From positions 65,299,441 through 65,363,440 of the forward strand of contig OY776125.1 in the NCBI GenBank assembly GCA_963675135.1: a DNA stretch of 64,000 nucleotides, written 5' to 3'. Within the stretch, counting starts at the first letter, position 1, and each line of letters begins with the position of its first letter. This DNA is from Galeopsis tetrahit. Taxonomy: Eukaryota; Streptophyta; Magnoliopsida; Lamiales; Lamiaceae. The notes beneath the pieces were generated by a model, which saw only the letters and a list, made by a program, of their open reading frames with translations, had not been told where the DNA came from and made no database searches. Shown here piece by piece: positions 23,100 to 35,141 of this stretch. The position numbers were made by a program, and so were the translations under genes.

Positions 23100-25985
23100 T
23101 TTTTACATATTTATTCTATTTTATGTTTACTACAAATTATATTTTTCACAAATATTATCATTATATATATAATAAAAATTTAAGAAAATGTGTTTAGGAA
23201 GACTCGACTATTAATGAGAAGTGACGTGTACAAATTAAATAATGCATTGGATCAAAAATAAAAATCAAGTTCAATTTTTATAACCTCAACAAATTATATT
23301 AACTTAGTTACATAATACTATTAATAATTACAGAAAATTAACAATAAGTAGACAACTATTATACAAAAAAGACTTAAGTGCACCTAAAACAATATGTATA
23401 GTCAAAATTTAATTAACCTATAAGGCATAATTCTTTTAAATAATTTGAAAATGTTAAATACTTATTATATATATATATATATATACTGTATATAATAAGA
23501 AAAAAAAGGGCCAAGTTGTAGCTTCCGGCCAAATTAATGAGTTGGAGCAACATGGATAAAAAAAATTGCCGCATCCTCATTTTATATATCATTAAAAATA
23601 CAAATTAAGTCTTAAAAAAAAATTACCATTTTTATATATTTATATTAAAAATTATATTAATTCAAAATTAAGAAAGACAAATCTGGAAAATAGAGATTCC
23701 CGAAGTTTCAACAAAAATAGCATATATAAAAATGAAAAAACATGGATTTTTTGGAATTTTGATTTATAAAAGTATTGTTAGGTAGAATTATAAGATGTCA
23801 AACATGATCTTAATGTGCAACTCTTAAATTGATAGTTGACCTCGAATTGATAATTTTCTTCAAGTACTGAATCAATATGAGAAATCTTAGGTTCTAATTT
23901 GATAATTTTATTAACTTGATCAGGTTTCGAATTGATAAAACTCGATCATTTTATTATACCATTAAATATTAAAAATACAAATAAAATAAAGAAAAAACAC
24001 CATTTTGTGTATACTAGTATAAAAATAAGAAAGAAGAAGCTGAATAAAAATAGTGATCGCCAATGTTTCACCTAAAATAGTATGTCTGCATTATTTATTT
24101 AATGAAAAAGAGGAAAAAAACATGAATATTTTGTTTTATGGGGAACTGAAGAAAATTAAATGAAGTAGATGTGGGGGCGTGAGTAGTGGTGCAAATGCAA
24201 TAATAGCTGGATTTTGTTTCTTCAGTTGAAAGCAGGGGAGGCCCCCCCTTTCTACCAATTATCAGTTATTACTGCATGCTCAGTTTGTAAATTTGGACAC
24301 ATATACTTACACTCTTGCACCTATATATAGATACATGCACCTTCTCCATAACTTACCTGAGTAATAACTTAAGAATTGTTTACAATATAAGAAGATTTTG
24401 TTTTGGGATGAAAAATTAGAATTTGAAAATTTGAATGTTCTAATTTGAGATTTAAATTTAGGATTTTAAAATTCTATCATACAAATACATATAAACCCTA
24501 CAAAAATCAATTTTATAAACTCTATATAGACACACTTAAATCTCAAAACAAACATAAAAAACATTAGAATTTTGAAATCCTAATTTCAAAATTCTCAAAA
24601 TTCCAAAATAAACATTTCTAAGAGTTCATTTTTCAATACTCTTTCTCACTCGTGGACCAAATTATCACACATACCCTTTGAAAATGAGGTACATCGAGTC
24701 ACCGACCCATTTTCAAGCCTATATTCATATATGAGTGTTGATTGGATATTCGGCTCAGATTAAAGGCCCCTTAAAACTTATTTGCACTTTAAAAGTTTTG
24801 AAGCTAAAAAGTAGAGAGAAAGCACGCTAATTTTTATGTTTACAATGTTTTAACTTTCGTGATCAAAATATTAGGTGTTTTTTTTGTCTCAAAGTTAAAG
24901 GTGTAGTAAATAAGTGGTCTCAGTTCTCCTGATTGTCACCTCTCTCGAGATAGTAGTTTATTTTTGCTTGGGTCAATTTAATGTTTAATTTCTTACGGAG
25001 TATATTACTCTTGCAATTATGAAAAAAAAAATTATATGCAATCACATACAATACAATATTGACACAAATTAAAAAGACTCAAAAAAGATTTATGAATTGA
25101 AAGTGGTGAAACAAATCTTCTAAATTTATTTTTGACAAGACACCCATAAAAACTCGTTTCCAGACATTTGTTACTATATATTAATTTTTTTTATCTTTAT
25201 AGTAACACGGATCTAAAACCAATTTTTTTATTTACCTTTACACGAATTTTGTAGACATGTCCATATTATCCGATTTCGACCTGTGAATTTGTCTTCTCCT
25301 CCCTAAAATAGGAAGATATTGCACCTAAAGTTAATTAATCTATGCACTTATTTCATGATATATCATGAACATTATGTTCTTGTTTCTGTAATTAATTGTA
25401 AGAATTAAATAACAATGTTAACAACCTTCATTTTCAAGATTCATTGCCCAATTCTTGTTGTCGAAAAAAAAAAAAAGATTCATTGCTCAATTCTTAAAAA
25501 GCGAAGTTAGAGCTACTATATAAAAGAAGTATTATTTGGCATAAAGAAATCTGTAAAAAAAATTTACAAAAACTAAAATTAATCAATTATAGTAATACCG
25601 TACATTAAAGAATTAATCTCTAATTAATACTTTTCTAAAATTTACTTAGCAAATATTAGATTTAACTTTGTGATACTTTTGGAATTTAACTGATCGATGT
25701 AAACTACTTAAATATAATTAAAATATAAATTAGTAAGTTGTATGATATAAATATAAGTTATACATAACGCCAGAAAACTATAATGTTAGTGTTTTACATA
25801 ACAAGTAGCACTAGTGAGTTCAATGCATGTGTGGCAGCGAAATGCATGTCCACCAATATGGGGTACATATCAACTTTTATAACAGTAGAGTTGGTCCCTT
25901 GTTTATTACTTTTCGGTGCTGGTAAAAGTTATACATATGAAAGTTAAAAAAATAGGATAAAATAAATAAATGTATTAATTAGAGA
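23100..25985. other. Non-coding AT-rich interval
   Basis: No supportable gene. Contains a (TA)n run at about 23466-23486 and a TATATATAG box near 24330 with no coding sequence behind it. Confidence 0.6.
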
Positions 25986-25997
25986 TAATGTAATTAA

Positions 25998-26521
25998 TTT
26001 TTTTTTGATGGAGGGTTTATAAGATCATAAAATAGAGTTACAAATCATGAGCCTAAGATCTTGATTTTCAAACCAAACGGATATCGCCGTCCACTCTAAT
26101 CGCGTGAAGAGGAAAGACGAGCTTCTCTTTGTCTTAGCAGGCGTCCAGGTCTCCAATATTTAAATGAGAGAACTCCACACTAAGGTGTTCTCATATCTAG
26201 AATAGAAAACATAATAAACAGACAAAGTTCCACGAGTACTCGAATCAAAAGTACCAGAGCACCAGGGCTCTCGAGACCATTTCAAGGAGCCCAACCATAA
26301 AAAAGTCTCACAAACACAACAAAGCCCGCGCAACAGAGACATCCAACAGAAACAAAAACAAAAACTAAGCAAGCATCAAAACTATCTAAGAAGACAATAA
26401 AATAGGATCAACGAAGAAATACCCGAACGGTTACCGTGGCTCCGTTACAAACAAGATCTACGTTGATCCTAACAAGAACTGAAAAAACTACATCAGATCT
26501 ACAACTCAAATCTGCAGATCT
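25998..26521 (-). mobile_element. 5'-truncated LINE 3' end (524 bp)
   Basis: Minus-strand insert ending in a poly(A) run (T-run at 25998-26006) and flanked by a perfect 12-bp duplication TAATGTAATTAA at 25986-25997 and 26522-26533. Base composition is clearly higher in GC than the surroundings. No Pol III boxes are visible, so a 5'-truncated LINE 3' UTR is more likely than a SINE. No RT coding sequence remains. Confidence 0.82.
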
Positions 26522-26568
26522 TAATGTAATTAAAATTAAATATGATGTAATTGAGAGAGAGAGGATAA

Positions 26569-27200
26569 GAGTGTCCACAATGGTTGGGGAGTTATAACTC
26601 CCCCTCCCTCATCGACCTCACCGTTCTTATATAAATAACTCAACCCCACTAACTTCTAAAGTTATAACTCGCTTTTGAGGGATCCACTATTTAATTACAT
26701 TTATTTTCAATTCTTTATTTTTAAAAAATTAATATATGAATATATTAAAATTTAATATATGTAAATATTTTAGAATTATTTTGTCGATTGTTTTAAGTTA
26801 TCAATTAATATATTTTATAAATTAAAATAAATATTTAATACTAACTCATTTCGTTAACTAATAAAGATTATTATTATTAATTTTAAAAAAAAAATTAATT
26901 GAGATAACACATTACATCTAAAAAAATTCGATCAAGTGAAAATAGAGTACAACATATTCAATATTAAGAAAACAATTCAACTAAATTAATTAAAAACTTA
27001 ACTATTTTGAAACGATAAATAAATGCATTATATCAATTATTGCCAGATCGAGCCTAAATATATTCCACTAAGTCGGAACGAAGTTGGTGATGAACTTGAT
27101 TGCTACGTAGCTCGGTGTTTCTTTGGAGATAATCCCTAAATTCCGGATTAGCGCCTTGTATCGGTTGTGTGGGCTCATCACCTTCATCGCAGTTCACGCT
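26569..27200 (-). mobile_element. PIF/Harbinger remnant
   Basis: Left end GAGTGTCCACAATGG, preceded by TAA, fits a Harbinger terminal repeat and 3-bp target. About 460 bp inside, on the minus strand, is the transposase C-terminus listed separately. The rest of the transposase is missing, apparently replaced by the SINE fragment near 27290. Confidence 0.58.
27033..27190 (-). pseudogene. Harbinger transposase C-terminal fragment
   Basis: Minus-strand frame ending RNTELRSNQVHHQLRSDLVE, followed by YI, a TAG, and a final stop at 27033. The pattern HxQLxxDLVEHIW with a short tail is the usual C-terminus of plant PIF/Harbinger (DDE_Tnp_4) transposases; here Trp is replaced by a stop. The catalytic domain is absent. 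Confidence 0.6.
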
Positions 27201-27279
27201 CTTTCAATGCAGTTGCCTTTTCAAGCGCTATAACTTTTCTTTTTTTACAATCGCTGTAATCTGTAAATTTTTCAAGACA

Positions 27280-27365
27280 CACTACAAAATTCACTCCCAC
27301 GACCTGCAGAAAATGATGTGTTTATGAGCGCCCCTTTTGCCGTTGGGCTAGGAGCTCTCTTCGTT
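27280..27365 (-). mobile_element. SINE fragment (SINE_2)
   Basis: Minus strand A-box TAGCCCAACGG (27350-27340) matches the Pol III consensus, followed by GGGGCG and a degraded B-box region near 27291-27303. It shares GAGCTCCTAGCC-type sequence with SINE_1. No duplication found. Confidence 0.45.
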
Positions 27366-27387
27366 ATACTTTGAATGCAACTAATAT

Positions 27388-27650
27388 ATATGTTATATTT
27401 TTATATAACATTTTCTTCTTTAATTTATTTAATTTAAACTTGATTGCTTATTTTATAATTGGTAACACAAGATACATTTTATATTTTTTCAATATAAAAT
27501 ATTATAAAATATTTTGTATATATGTTATATTTTCAATTTTTTCTTCCTTAATTTATTTAATTTAAACTTGATTGCTTATTTGATAATTGATAATAAACAT
27601 ACATTTTATATTCGTTCAATACAAATGTTATAAATAATTTGTTATCAATA
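27388..27650. repeat. ~128-bp AT-rich direct duplication
   Basis: Two tandem copies (about 27388-27515 and 27516-27650) sharing TTTAAACTTGATTGCTTATT and neighbouring sequence. Non-coding, downstream of the CACTA_2 second gene. Confidence 0.7.
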
Positions 27651-27974
27651 ATTTTGTTTAATTTTTTCTTCTCCACATATATATAGATTAATTAAATTTT
27701 TAATGTATTATATTTGAAGCTTTTAATTGTACATACATATATATATATATATATATTATATATTCAACATTAAAATTGAAATTAAACGATTATTAGTCAA
27801 AATCGTTTGAAAACGTTCAAGAAAATTAAAACTTCAACATTAATTAAACATAATTAAAATCATCATCATCTTGTCCACCTAAAAAACACACACACACAAA
27901 CATTAAAAAGCATAAATGTATCAATCTCATCTTCAATTTAAATTAAACAACATAAAAAAAAAAATACAAGTGTA

Positions 27975-28911
27975 TCACTCATCATCATCACCCTCATCAC
28001 CATCATCATCATCAAACTCACGTCGACCTTGATCAACGGTACCGGACCCCGACCTACCAGTTAAATTGGTAATCGAACTTTGAAGTACATTGATTTGGTT
28101 CGTGAATTCATTTCTGAGGTTATTCTCTCTGTCCAACATCTCTTGGCGCAGATGTTGACACTATTGTTCAATACGTTGATCTAACTCCTCCTGAGTGTAT
28201 CGCCCGTATGCCGTACCAAATGATGTTGAGCCAGGGCCGGAGATGCATCTATGCTTGCCCGGCCCACTTGACCGAGACCTTTGACGCGTCCATGTGATTT
28301 TTTGACTTTCTTGAGGTACAACTCGAACTTATCGGGTACCGGTGTCTGGTTGAAATCATCCCCTGAAGCTTATTGGGTCAACTGAGATGCCTCTTCTTCC
28401 ACCCCATTCTATTTGTATTTGAATGAATCATAATAAATTAGTAAATATAAGAAATACAATTAATTAAATATGCAAAGATTGTAATTAATACTTACAATTA
28501 TATCAGCAATATGGTTATTGGTGAATTGGCCATTTCCGTAACGGTGATAATACTCCACAATCTCCCACACTTCGGCGGGTCGTCCAGCCCTTAACTCCTA
28601 CATTTTTAAGAAACATAATATACTTAATATTTAAAAATGTGACTTAATAAAAATGTTTGAATACTTACAATTTGTCGTGCAACCTCAGCTTCACTTTTTT
28701 TCTTTGTCTCGGGATCATTCCAGTGATCAACTAACGAGTTCCAAATATTGTCATCCCACGAAGGCCTTTCATGTTTTATGTACCAATCCTTCTTAATGTC
28801 GTTCACCATATTAGTGAATCGAGTAGTGACGAAATAACTTATAAACCAGTTGGGAGTTCGTAACGGTAGGATCCCATATAGTTTCATTCTGTAAAAAATA
28901 TTTCATCTCTT

Positions 28912-28943
<32 letters not shown>

Positions 28944-29148
28944 TTAAACAATTAAATCATATATATATTTCAAAACAATTAATAAATACTACCTGAAATG
29001 TCTCCCAATATCGTCGAAGTATGGTATCATTGATTTGCCTGAAGGTGTGTGCTCAAAACTGAGGGTTATTATACAAGACACGTCTTATGATGTTGGAGAC
29101 TTTGGTAGAAGTCATCAAATTGTTACACATATTTAAAAATATAATTAT

Positions 29149-29179
<31 letters not shown>

Positions 29180-29490
29180 ATATGTTATAACATTTAATGA
29201 AAATTAATAAAGATGACACCGATAAAAAAAAAAGAAAATTAATAAAGATGATCATATTATACGTACGTTCCCTCATAGATGAAGAGAAATAAGCGACCCC
29301 CAGATCTAGCCACACTACTAGACGATGCCACGGCAGATGATGCTCTGGTCGGTGTCTGCAACGGGGGGGGGGGGAAGAGATGGTGTCTGCCTCGGTATGG
29401 GAACGGTGCCTGCCTCGAGGGGGGAGACAGTGTCTGTATCAGTGAGGGGGACGGTGCATGCATCGGTGGAGGAAACTCTACTATTTGTTG
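27975..29490 (-). pseudogene. CACTA_2 second gene (En/Spm-type)
   Basis: Exon-by-exon homologue of 11792-13490. In order on the minus strand: Pro/Ser-rich remainder of exon 1 (29490-~29270, out of frame), an exon ending RRYWETFQ at about 28993, an exon with PSWDDNIWNSLVDHWNDPET (about 28887-28672), an exon with WEIVEYYHRYGNGQ ending at a GTAAGT (about 28595-28496), and a last exon with LYLKKVKKSHGRVKGLGQ, a coiled coil and a run of Asp/Glu ending in TGA at 27977-27975. Stops and frameshifts occur in most exons. It probably once bound the transposon ends together with the TNP2 product. Confidence 0.75.
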
Positions 29491-30220
29491 AAGTCGTTCT
29501 CATCTTCATCATAGTTTTTTCCCTTGATACAAACTCCACTATTTGTTGAAGCTTTAGATGCACCATAAGTGACAGTGTGGAATTTATAACCGTTCATGTA
29601 ATACCTAGAGTACGTAACGACTTCACGAGACGGACCATTAGAAAATCGCATATAAACCTATTCTCAATGCGATGAATCTTCACCTATAATATAAAGGACC
29701 AAGTTTGTGTAAGAATAATATCGTGTATTGAAATAAGACGACATTGTGGAAGGCTTAATTTCAAGATGACTTACATATTCTTGAAACCACGAAGCAAATT
29801 CATTTTGTAGTCTAGTGTCTGATTCAGAAGCCGATAGATTTGGTTGAACAAGTTGAAGTTGCTGAAAGAATACCATACGGTGTATATATAACACATTTAA
29901 CGGACGTTAACACTAACATTAGCAAAATGGACAAAATCATATATGAAATATGCGGTTGTAGCTCACTTACTCAACAAACGGTTGCACCTCATCACAATTT
30001 AGTAGCACATACGTATGAGCTACTATTTTCTCCTCGTCTACAATCCGTCTCTTTTTCTGTTGTCCAAGACGTTTACCAGGTGCCTTAAATATTGAAAAAG
30101 TTCCCTCAAACATATTTTTTCTCTCTATCACGGCCATCATAATTACGAGGTATATTGTGTATCCTCATAACATGATCCTCGAAATAGTGAGAACAAAACA
30201 TTGATGCCTCTCTAGTCAAA

Positions 30221-31015
30221 CTAGTAATTCTCCCGTGCGTTGCACGACAGATTGATAATTAATAAATTTTAATTTATTATTTATAGAATACATACGATTT
30301 AAAATTTTCAATGGTTGACTTTTATAGAATTTGAAGAACAATAATACTATGTGAAACACTATCATTGATTTCATCTTGTGAATGAAGCTTCAATTACATT
30401 TTTTAAAATCTATTTTCACTTATTATTATTGATGGAATATTACTCCATCAGTTTAATTATCACAGAATTTGAAAAGCATTAATATAAAATGAGGTGTAGT
30501 AAAATTGATATGATTGAAGAGAGGGAATAAAATGGAGTGTAGAATAATTTAAGAGTAAAAGAGGTGGAGTCACAAAGTATACACAATAAAATGAGAATTT
30601 TTTTGTGAGACATCTAAATGAAAAGATGGAAACTTCTGACGAAATAAAGTAATTAATTAAAATTCAATTTACCAAAATAGATTCATGAAACTATCTCATA
30701 CAAATTTTAACTTATAATTAAAATCTATATATAATCTTGAGAAACAAAAGTATATGTACAAATATACACAAATTAATTAAAAATATTTTTTAATAATTAA
30801 AATTTATAGGGGTATACTTAATTACAAATATTTTTTAATAATTAATTTGTAATTGGACTGCAAATAGAATAAAAAATTACTCTAAAGAGTGATATAACCC
30901 AAAAATTAAAACAGCTGGACCTTTGCCTTAAAAAAATAAAAATTGGGCCCACAGAGAATTGGGCGGGAATTGACCAAGTCAGACTTGGCTGTTTATATAT
31001 ATATATATATATAGA
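30221..31015 (-). mobile_element. Non-autonomous Helitron (795 bp) in CACTA_2 transposase
   Basis: Minus strand: starts TCTATATA at 31015, ends with hairpin CGTGCAACGCACG, then GGAGAATTA and CTAG at 30224-30221. It sits between host A (31016) and T (30220) with no target duplication, the Helitron hallmark. The DUF4218 reading frame of the host transposase runs up to 31016 and resumes in phase at 30220, which fixes both ends. No Rep/Hel coding sequence. Confidence 0.87.
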
Positions 31016-31109
31016 TATGCATTTGCAATCGAAGCTTCAACACATGCTTTGTTACCCACACTGAGTTTTAAGGTGTGAAGATACCTAATTGGAATTTAAG
31101 GGACGTAAG

Positions 31110-31110
<1 letters not shown>

Positions 31111-31157
<47 letters not shown>
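31111..31157. repeat. (TA)n microsatellite
   Basis: About 47 bp of uninterrupted TA dinucleotides in an intron of the CACTA_2 transposase pseudogene. Confidence 0.9.
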
Positions 31158-31158
<1 letters not shown>

Positions 31159-33493
31159 TGAATTTAAGGAGTTAAAGTTACAAATTACCTATCGTATGGA
31201 TACATCCATCTATATTGTACTGGACCAGCGAATTTTGCTTCATATGCAAGGTGCACGGGTAGATGTTCCATGGAGTTGAAGAAGTTGGGTGGAAATATAC
31301 GTTCCAGCTTGCACAAGATTACCAGAATATCTATTTCCAACCGGGTCATGTTGTCAAATGTAATGGTCGTAGAAGTTAAGTCCTTGAAAAATATACTAAG
31401 CTCAGTGATTGCTTTCCACACGTCAGGCGGTAGAATATTACGAAAACCAATTGGTAGTAGTCTCTGCATAAACACATGAGAATCATGACTCTTCATTCCA
31501 CACAACTTCAATTTCGTCCAATCTATGCATCGCGACATGTTAGACACATAGTTATCGAGAAACTTCAACTCACTAATCCACTTACAAATGACATCTTTCT
31601 ACTTCTTATCAAGTGAATAACAAGCCTTTGGGTATTTTCCTGTAAGGACACATTTCTGGAGTTCGGGATGACGACAATACTCATTCAATTCATCCATTGA
31701 TTTAGTGGTGTCCTTTCTTTTCCCCTCCACATTCATCACCGTGTTGAAGACGTTATCAAACACATTCTTCTCAATGTGCATCACATCCAAATTGTGTCGG
31801 ACCAAAAGGGTACTCCAATACGGTAAATCCCAAAAAATGCTTTTTAACTTCCACCCTCCGTCAATATTTTTGTTGTGGGCCTCAACACCTTCCTCTGTAA
31901 CTTTTCTAAGTCTCAAATGATCAATTTCGTATAGGAGACTCGCACCTATTCGGATAGGTGGTGGATCATCTGTGAGTCTGTGATTGCTACTCCAGCCCTG
32001 AATGCAGTCTTGTTCTTTTGCCATGTACGATTAGGTGGTAAGAACTTTCAGTGGTTGTCGAACCACGATTGCTTTCGACTGAGCCTCAAAGAGAATGCAT
32101 CAGTGTACTCCCCACAATATGGACAAGCAAGCCTTCCGGCTGTACTCCAACCAGATAACATTGAGTACGCTAGAAAATCGCTAATGGTCCAAATCAGTGC
32201 AGCTCGCATAAAAAAGTTTTGCTTTCTAGAGACGTCGTATGTTTGCACCCCATTTTCCCATAAAAAACTCAAATCAGCTATCAGAGGTTGTAAAAATACA
32301 TCAAGCTTGTCCTTCGAACTTTTAGGCCCGGGCACAAGAATCGAAAGGAACATGAACTGATCCTTCATGCACAACCACGGGGTAGATTGTACAAAGTAAG
32401 TATCACTGACCATGATGAATATTGTTTCCCTGTCATGCCAAACGGCTGGAAACCGTCTGTGGTCAAGCCCAACCTAACATTCCTAATTTCAGATGCAAAA
32501 TCAGGATACGAACGATCCAAATGTTTCAAAGCCAACGAGTCTGCAGGATGACGCATAACACCAGAATCGTCAGAAGTGTAAGAGGTATGCCATGTCATAT
32601 CTTATACAGTAGCCGTGGACATGTACAATCTTTGCAAACGGGGAATTATAGGAAAGTAGAACACCTCCTTAACTGGACGTTTCTTTTTCAACCGACCATC
32701 TGCATCAAAACGACTGGGCTTATACCGTGGTCCACCACAAACTTTACATGAATCTAGTTCGTTGTCTACACCCCAGTATAACATAAAGTTATGTGCACAA
32801 CAATCAATCCTCTCCACCAGAAGGCCCATCCCACTCATTAGTTGTTTGGTATCGTTAAATTTCTTGGGAACCCTATTTTCTGAAGGGCAAATCTCACGAA
32901 TCAACTCAACGACCTGACTGAAACCCCTTTCAGACAGTCTATTTTCGGTTTTAATGTTCAGTAATCGAGCGTTGAATGATAACTACGAATGAGATTCACA
33001 ACCAGGATACAAATCTTCATCCGCTGCACGAAGCATGTCATAAAACTGTGCAACATTCTCATTAGGGGGTTCTTTGCTCCTCTCCCATATTCTCATTAGT
33101 TGGACCTCCATCGATTAGGTCTTCGATCATATCATGGTACGAAGTGGGACCCGTTGTTTCAACTTCGTGTGAAGTTGACGCAAATCCATCAGGATTCTGA
33201 AATAATGGACGTGGGCCCCAACCCTACTCACCGTGTAAAATCCAATTATGATAATTGGGGTAAAATCCATTGTTGTATAAATTTTCTTTTACCTCACTAG
33301 TACTTCTAAACGTTTGGTTTCGACATCTAACTTTCGTGCAAGGACACCTAATTTTTCCTCCCCTCATTGAATCCGAATTACTACTGGCTTTTTCAATAAA
33401 TTCATCAAGCCCAGTAAGAAATTCGGGGTTAATAATTCCATACAACGATCTTGGACCATACATCCAACTACGTCTTGAATAATTAATGTCCAT

Positions 33494-34809
33494 CTGTTAA
33501 TATCGATAAAATTTTTAAGATTAATTAATCATTTTTTAAGTACTTTAATTAATATAAATTTTCTAAAAAAATCGCCCACATCATCATATTAATTTCTATA
33601 AAATTAATAATACAATTAAATTAGTATAACAATAATTCTATTTCTAATTAACAATTCCAAATTACATGCATATATAGTTAGATTATAATTAACAACAATA
33701 CAAATTAATAGTTCAACACTAAATTTCAACATGATAATTAAAACACAATTTTTTACGTTTTTTCAAGAAACAGGGGACTCAATGTATTGCGGTAAGGAGA
33801 GTGGAGCTAGGAAGTTATGGGGGAGTCAGTGAGTGAATTTGTTTTATAGACAAACTTATAGAAATATTGGCAACGTCCATTCAATTTTTTCGAAAGCACA
33901 TCCATTCAAATTCGTATAAAGATTATTCCTTAGATCACGCGTCGAACTCTTACTATATAATTAAAGATTTGGGACTAATTTATTACGAATGTTATGGTTT
34001 TAATAACAATATAAATAAAATGCATTTTTATTTATTTTTAAATATGCTTGATGAAATAATTTGATTTTTATTCCTAGGGGAACACAAATTTTGAAGAAAT
34101 ATTTAACAATACAAGATGAATATGACATCTCATTTGGCCTACATTAAAATATTGAATATTAATTACCGAAAATACTCTAAATGTATTAATAAGCGGTTAA
34201 ACGTAGTGGAGTGGGGGTACGACCAATAGATAATTTAAAAATATTTGTACATAAACATTATTTTATATATAAATAAAATATATTTTATAAAGTAAAAATA
34301 AAATTACAAGTACAAGTTACAAATATATTTCATAAAGTGGAGATTGTTTTCTCATAGCGTTTGATTTCTTTGTTTTTTATGTTCCGTCTCTCGTTTTCTA
34401 ATTCAATTATACAAAAATAAGAATACAATCACACACGCACACACACAGATATATATATATATATATATATTCTACAATTCTATAAACAAAAAAAAATACA
34501 CAATTGTAAAATATAAGTTACATAACAAGCCCTAAATTTTTAATTTTTTTTAGCATCAATTTCATTTATGGAACTTAAAAATTTAACAAAATAAAATATA
34601 ATAAGAAATAAATAAAATGAAAAAGTAATTTTTTTTTTAACCTCGATGAATGAATATGAGATTTGCTGTTAATTGTTCGCCGCGAGAAAGGAGGATTCTG
34701 ATGTTAATGGTTAAATTTGCTATTTCTTTAATTTTTTTAATAATATTTTTAATTAGTAATGGGTGGCTGCAACTTTAATTAATGGGCTAATGCTGTTAAT
34801 TTTTCGGTC
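33494..34809. other. Non-coding AT-rich interval
   Basis: Lies upstream of the CACTA_2 transposase start and probably contains its 5' end. Holds an (AC)n/(TA)n run near 34434-34470. A GTAGTG at about 34204 could be a CACTA terminus but has no partner. No gene seen. Confidence 0.55.
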
Positions 34810-34948
34810 ATGTATGTAGATGTTGTTAACTTTTAAATGCTTTAACATTATCAACAACATCTTAATTTGACCTTTCTTGATTTATACTAAGTCCTTTATG
34901 AAATGTTACATTAAATGTTGGACTAAATGCTCTCACATTCAGGTACGA

Positions 34949-35003
34949 TTCTAGAAGCTTCTACAAGAGTCTGGAACCTGAAAAATTCCAGAATGTTGGA
35001 GAA
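34949..35003 (+). promoter_or_regulatory. Heat-shock-element-like cluster in Copia_2 5' LTR
   Basis: A perfect trimer TTCTAGAAGCTTC (TTCnnGAAnnTTC) at 34949-34961 and a four-unit array TTCCAGAATGTTGGAGAA at 34986-35003 with one mismatch. They lie about 130-185 bp upstream of the TATA box, in U3. This spacing and clustering fit functional heat-shock factor sites; actual induction is inferred. Confidence 0.62.
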
Positions 35004-35133
35004 CGTGATAGAAGAGTTTGGAGCAGTTTAGAACGACCTGAAAGATGGAAGAAGGATCTAGAAAGACCATGGAAGTTGAGGTCCTAAAAAATAGGATCTC
35101 ATAATGGAAGGATCTAGAATTCAGCTATTGCTC

Positions 35134-35141
35134 TATAAATA
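35134..35141 (+). promoter_or_regulatory. TATA box of Copia_2 5' LTR
   Basis: TATAAATA within CTCTATAAATACC. In the 3' LTR the same place reads TATAATACC, one A shorter. Confidence 0.75.

Larger units (their letters stand above)
27975..33493 (-). mobile_element. CACTA_2: En/Spm-like transposon body
   Basis: Minus-strand TNP2-like transposase gene (33493 to about 29490) followed by the En/Spm-type second gene (about 29490-27975). It is related to CACTA_1 throughout the shared part. A Helitron splits the transposase and a deletion fuses the two genes. Terminal CACTA repeats were not found with confidence, so only the gene-bearing core is given. Confidence 0.8.
29490..33493 (-). pseudogene. TNP2-like CACTA transposase of CACTA_2
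   Basis: Begins MDINYSRRSWMYGPRS at 33493: the transposase-associated N-terminal domain, with CPCTKVRC zinc ligands. The central TNP2 (Transposase_21) region follows: LYPGCESHS, CAHNFMLYWG, VCGGPRYKPSRF, a segment ending PWLCMKDQFMFLS, CPYCGEYTDAF and HNLDVMHIEKNVFDN (33100-31600). DUF4218 comes next (QYRWMYPYDR, an intron, then REASMFCSHYFEDH at about 30215-30170). The last exon is a truncated DUF4216 (about 29688-29490). Breaks: in-frame stop at 32601-32599, frameshifts near 32375 and 32030, TGA just before 32048, a stop near 31597, a Helitron at 30221-31015, and loss of the DUF4216 end. No active transposase could be made. Confidence 0.83.

Noticed and set aside
24310..24345. Promoter with TATATATAG box
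   Set aside because: No coding sequence or transcript feature follows.
24380..24620. Possible MITE from AATTTTGAAATT-type inverted words
   Set aside because: Inverted similarity is weak and explained by AT-rich composition; no clean ends or target duplication.
27281..27295. CACTACAAAATTC read as a CACTA terminal repeat of CACTA_2
   Set aside because: It lies inside the minus-strand SINE fragment (after its B-box region) and has no matching inverted partner near 34.2 kb beyond six bases.
29257..29566. Overlapping Pro-rich open frames as a novel gene
   Set aside because: They are the truncated first exon of the CACTA second gene in shifted frames, inflated by a G-run.
34200..34215. GTAGTG near 34204 as the other CACTA_2 end
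   Set aside because: No subterminal repeats and no convincing partner or 3-bp duplication.
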